Shown here in pieces: positions 5,888-8,378 of a stretch of 8,378 nt of DNA. The notes under the pieces are model-generated. The model saw only the letters and a program-made list of their open reading frames with translations. It was not told the origin of the DNA and made no database searches. Both the position numbers and the translations under genes were made by a program. The DNA is from Lutibacter sp. UBA4458. Its GTDB lineage: Bacteria; Bacteroidota; Bacteroidia; Flavobacteriales; Flavobacteriaceae. Each line of letters starts with the position of its first letter. Position 1 is the stretch's first letter. The stretch lies in the NCBI GenBank assembly GCA_002390165.1, contig DGOU01000065.1, forward strand, positions 1-8,378, read 5' to 3'.

Positions 5888-7336
5888 ATGAATAAATTTA
5901 CAGAAGACGATTTAAAAAAAGACCTTGAAAATAAAGAGTATGAATATGGGTTTTATACAGATATTGAATCTGATAAATTTCCTGTTGGTTTAAATGAAGG
6001 AGTTGTAATTGCAATTTCTAAAAAGAAAAATGAACCACAATGGATGACCGATTGGCGTTTAGATGCATTCAAAATTTGGAAAGAAATGGAGGAACCTGAT
6101 TGGGCAAATGTAACTTACGACAAACCTGATTTTCAAAATATTAGCTATTATGCTGCTCCAAAACAGAAACCAAAATTAGATAGTTTAGATCAGGTAGATC
6201 CTGAGTTACTTAAAACTTTCGATAAATTAGGAATTTCTGTTGACGAACAAAAAAGATTAAGTAATGTTGCTGTAGATGTAGTTATGGATTCTGTTTCCGT
6301 AGCAACAACCTTTAAAAAAACTTTAAATGAAAAAGGAATTATTTTTTGTCCTATTTCAGAAGCTATTGAAAAACATCCTGAGTTAGTTAAAAAATACATA
6401 GGAAGCATTGTTCCAAAAACAGATAACTTTTATGCAGCTTTAAATTCAGCCGTTTTTTCAGATGGTTCTTTTTGCTACATCCCAAAAGGCGTTACTTGTC
6501 CAATGGAATTATCTACCTATTTTAGAATTAATGAAAGTGGAACTGGGCAATTTGAAAGAACTCTTTTAATTGCCGATGAAGGTGCTTATGTAAGTTACTT
6601 AGAAGGTTGTACTGCTCCGCAGCGTGATGAAAATCAACTACATGCAGCTGTTGTTGAATTGATAGCATTAGACAATGCTGAAATAAAATATTCTACCGTA
6701 CAAAACTGGTTTCCTGGAGATGCAAATGGTAAAGGTGGTATTTTTAATTTTGTAACTAAAAGAGCTCTTTGCGAAACCAATGCAAAAGTGTCGTGGACAC
6801 AGGTGGAAACTGGAAGTGCTGTAACTTGGAAATATCCTAGTTGCGTATTAAAAGGAGATAATTCTGTAGGAGAATTTTATTCCATTGCTGTTACCAATAA
6901 TTATCAACAAGCAGATACTGGAACTAAAATGGTGCATTTAGGAAATAATACCAAAAGTACCATTATATCAAAAGGGGTTTCCGCAGGAAAATCAAATAAT
7001 TCATATAGAGGTCTGGTAAAAGTTGGTCCAAGAGCAAATAATGCTCGTAATTTTTCACAATGCGATTCTCTTTTAATGGGAAATGAATGTGGAGCACATA
7101 CTTTTCCTTACATAGAAGCAAAAAATAAAACTGCTCAAATTGAGCACGAAGCTACTACTAGTAAAATTGGAGAGGATCAATTATTTTACTGCAACCAACG
7201 GGGTATTGATACAGAAAAAGCTATTGCTTTAATAGTAAATGGTTTTAGTAAAGATGTACTAAATAAACTTCCAATGGAATTTGCAGTAGAAGCAAAAAAA
7301 TTATTAGAAATTAGTTTAGAAGGTAGTGTTGGATAA
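5888..7336 (+). CDS. sufB: Fe-S cluster assembly scaffold subunit SufB
   Basis: SufB forms the SufBCD complex, on which new Fe-S clusters are built from sulfide delivered by SufS with SufE or SufU, with ATP hydrolysis by SufC. The 482-residue protein is full length and cytoplasmic. Typical stretches are [16 protein letters not shown] (131-146), [13 protein letters not shown] (190-202), [20 protein letters not shown] (237-256), VQNWFPGD (271-278), the beta-helix region around 300-400, and [16 protein letters not shown] (425-440). Cys435 in the last motif corresponds to the cysteine (Cys405) shown to matter in E. coli SufB. The C-terminus [22 protein letters not shown] is characteristic. The ATG at 5888 follows an A-rich leader (ATAATAAAGA). 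The reductase gene begins one base after its stop. The adjacent inverted-repeat arm at 5842-5873 lies so close that it could influence sufB translation. Confidence 0.97.
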   Translation: MNKFTEDDLKKDLENKEYEYGFYTDIESDKFPVGLNEGVVIAISKKKNEPQWMTDWRLDAFKIWKEMEEPDWANVTYDKPDFQNISYYAAPKQKPKLDSLDQVDPELLKTFDKLGISVDEQKRLSNVAVDVVMDSVSVATTFKKTLNEKGIIFCPISEAIEKHPELVKKYIGSIVPKTDNFYAALNSAVFSDGSFCYIPKGVTCPMELSTYFRINESGTGQFERTLLIADEGAYVSYLEGCTAPQRDENQLHAAVVELIALDNAEIKYSTVQNWFPGDANGKGGIFNFVTKRALCETNAKVSWTQVETGSAVTWKYPSCVLKGDNSVGEFYSIAVTNNYQQADTGTKMVHLGNNTKSTIISKGVSAGKSNNSYRGLVKVGPRANNARNFSQCDSLLMGNECGAHTFPYIEAKNKTAQIEHEATTSKIGEDQLFYCNQRGIDTEKAIALIVNGFSKDVLNKLPMEFAVEAKKLLEISLEGSVG

Positions 7337-7337
7337 T

Positions 7338-7826
7338 ATGGGAAATAAAAAAGTGATTATTTTGGGTTCGTCTCGAAGTAAAGGAAATACTGCAAAAGTA
7401 GCAACTGCTATTTCAGAAAAATATAATATAGATGTTGTAGATTTAAATAATTATAACATTTCTTATTACGATTACGAAAGTAAAAATTTAGAAGATGATT
7501 TTTTACCACTTATAAAAACTATCCTAGAAAAATATGATACTTTAATTTTTACCACTCCAGTATATTGGTACAATATGAGTGGCATTATGAAAGTGTTTTT
7601 TGATAGATTTTCAGATTTAATTAGAATTGAAAAAGAAACTGGTAGAAAATTAAGAGGTAAAAACATGATGGTTATATCTAATTCTCATGACGATAATATT
7701 GATGCCAGTTATTACATTCCATTTCAAAAATCAGCAGCATATCTTGGCATGGAATATCAAGGAAATATGCATTTTAATGCAAATAAAATTAATGATTTAA
7801 AAAATATAGAATTAATACAACTATAA
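7338..7826 (+). CDS. Flavodoxin-fold NAD(P)H-dependent FMN reductase
   Basis: The 162-residue cytoplasmic protein has the NADPH-dependent FMN reductase / flavodoxin-like fold. The phosphate-binding loop is [18 protein letters not shown] near the N-terminus, and the isoalloxazine-binding segment is [23 protein letters not shown] (about residues 70-92). Family members reduce FMN, quinones, azo dyes or metals using NAD(P)H. The ATG at 7338 is preferred: it is one base after the sufB stop and immediately precedes the first beta strand. A GTG at 7326 would add four residues and overlap sufB. sufC starts one base after the stop of this gene, so sufB, this gene and sufC should be made from one message. 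A reductase in this position is not part of the standard suf gene set. By inference it may supply reduced flavin or electrons for Fe-S assembly, but a passenger gene is also possible. Confidence 0.9.
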   Translation: MGNKKVIILGSSRSKGNTAKVATAISEKYNIDVVDLNNYNISYYDYESKNLEDDFLPLIKTILEKYDTLIFTTPVYWYNMSGIMKVFFDRFSDLIRIEKETGRKLRGKNMMVISNSHDDNIDASYYIPFQKSAAYLGMEYQGNMHFNANKINDLKNIELIQL

Positions 7827-7827
7827 A

Positions 7828-8378
7828 ATGTTAAAAGTAAATAATTTACACGCAAGCATAAACGATAAAGAAATTTTAAAAGGAATAAATCTAGAAATAA
7901 AACCTGGTGAAGTTCATGCTATTATGGGTCCTAACGGATCTGGTAAAAGCACATTATCTGCAGTTATTGCAGGTAAAGAAGAATATGTGGTTACGGAAGG
8001 AAATGTGGTTTTAGACGGTAAAGATTTAAGTGGTTTAGCTCCTGAAGAAAGAGCTCACAAAGGTATCTTTTTATCGTTTCAATATCCAGTAGAAATACCA
8101 GGAGTTACGGTTACCAATTTTATTAAAACTGCTATAAATGAAACCAGAAAAGCAAATGGTTTAGAGGAATTAGCAGCTAAAGATATGTTAAAATTAATTC
8201 GTGAAAAATCGGATTTATTAGAAATTGATCGTAAATTTTTATCCCGTTCTTTAAACGAAGGTTTTTCAGGCGGTGAAAAAAAGAGAAATGAAATTTTTCA
8301 AATGGCAATGTTAGAACCTAAACTTGCTATTTTAGACGAAACCGATTCTGGTTTAGATATAGATGCTTTAAAAGTAGT
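7828..8378 (+). CDS. sufC: Fe-S cluster assembly ATPase SufC, 3'-truncated by window edge
   Basis: The ATG at 7828 is one base after the preceding TAA, and the frame is open to the end of the window (183 complete codons of about 250 expected). This is the ABC-type ATPase of the SufBCD scaffold. Visible motifs are Walker [10 protein letters not shown] (34-42), the Q-loop in [13 protein letters not shown] (Gln85), the signature [10 protein letters not shown] (146-155), and Walker [13 protein letters not shown] (166-177) with catalytic Glu171. The [11 protein letters not shown] and [10 protein letters not shown] wording is typical of SufC rather than of transport ATPases. The switch histidine and the C-terminus lie beyond the edge. 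sufD and sufS would be expected next, but this cannot be seen here. Confidence 0.96.
   Translation, partial: MLKVNNLHASINDKEILKGINLEIKPGEVHAIMGPNGSGKSTLSAVIAGKEEYVVTEGNVVLDGKDLSGLAPEERAHKGIFLSFQYPVEIPGVTVTNFIKTAINETRKANGLEELAAKDMLKLIREKSDLLEIDRKFLSRSLNEGFSGGEKKRNEIFQMAMLEPKLAILDETDSGLDIDALKV

Noticed and set aside
6190..6408. 72-residue minus-strand frame inside sufB
   Set aside because: It is an antisense shadow of conserved sufB sequence.
7326..7337. GTG start for the reductase overlapping sufB
   Set aside because: The ATG at 7338 is one base after the sufB stop, next to the first beta strand, and matches the spacing of the next gene.
7472..7666. 64-residue minus-strand frame inside the reductase gene
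   Set aside because: It is an antisense shadow of the FMN-binding region of the reductase.

Overview
The window looks like a chromosomal segment from a member of the Bacteroidota, most likely a flavobacterium. The DNA is very AT-rich. Start codons lack clear Shine-Dalgarno sequences and are preceded by A-rich leaders. Several upstream regions carry the Bacteroidota-type -7 promoter box TAnnTTTG. The gene content also fits: a TPR-membrane-AraC regulator, a monofunctional aspartate kinase, ThiL, and a suf cluster ordered A-type carrier, sufB, sufC. This assignment is inferred from sequence style and family knowledge, not from a database search.

Layout. 1-1002 is the 3' part of a membrane-anchored TPR/AraC-type regulator whose 5' end lies outside the window. 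1003-1260 is a non-coding spacer with a REP-like double hairpin (1066-1134) and a bidirectional terminator (1206-1234). lysC (1261-2586, minus) is divergent from an unrecognised protein with an ACT-like C-terminus (2685-3341, plus). That gene is closely followed by an alpha/beta hydrolase (3348-4130, plus). The hydrolase meets thiL (4131-5177, minus) tail to tail with no intergenic base. thiL is in turn divergent from the suf cluster.

The suf cluster (5304 to the right edge) encodes Fe-S cluster assembly: an A-type carrier (SufA/IscA-like), the scaffold subunit SufB, a small flavodoxin-fold NAD(P)H/FMN reductase, and the ATPase SufC (cut by the window edge). sufB, the reductase gene and sufC are separated by one base each, so they are probably co-transcribed and translationally coupled.

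Two things are unusual in the suf cluster. First, the 254-base gap between the carrier and sufB holds a decayed gene of the 23S rRNA intervening-sequence/four-helix-bundle family. It is frameshifted and internally deleted, and is flanked by short tandem repeats that can base-pair with each other. This resembles an inserted IVS-like element. Second, a flavin reductase sits between sufB and sufC, where it could supply reduced flavin or electrons to Fe-S assembly. No entirely new multi-gene system is evident; these two insertions are the strongest leads.
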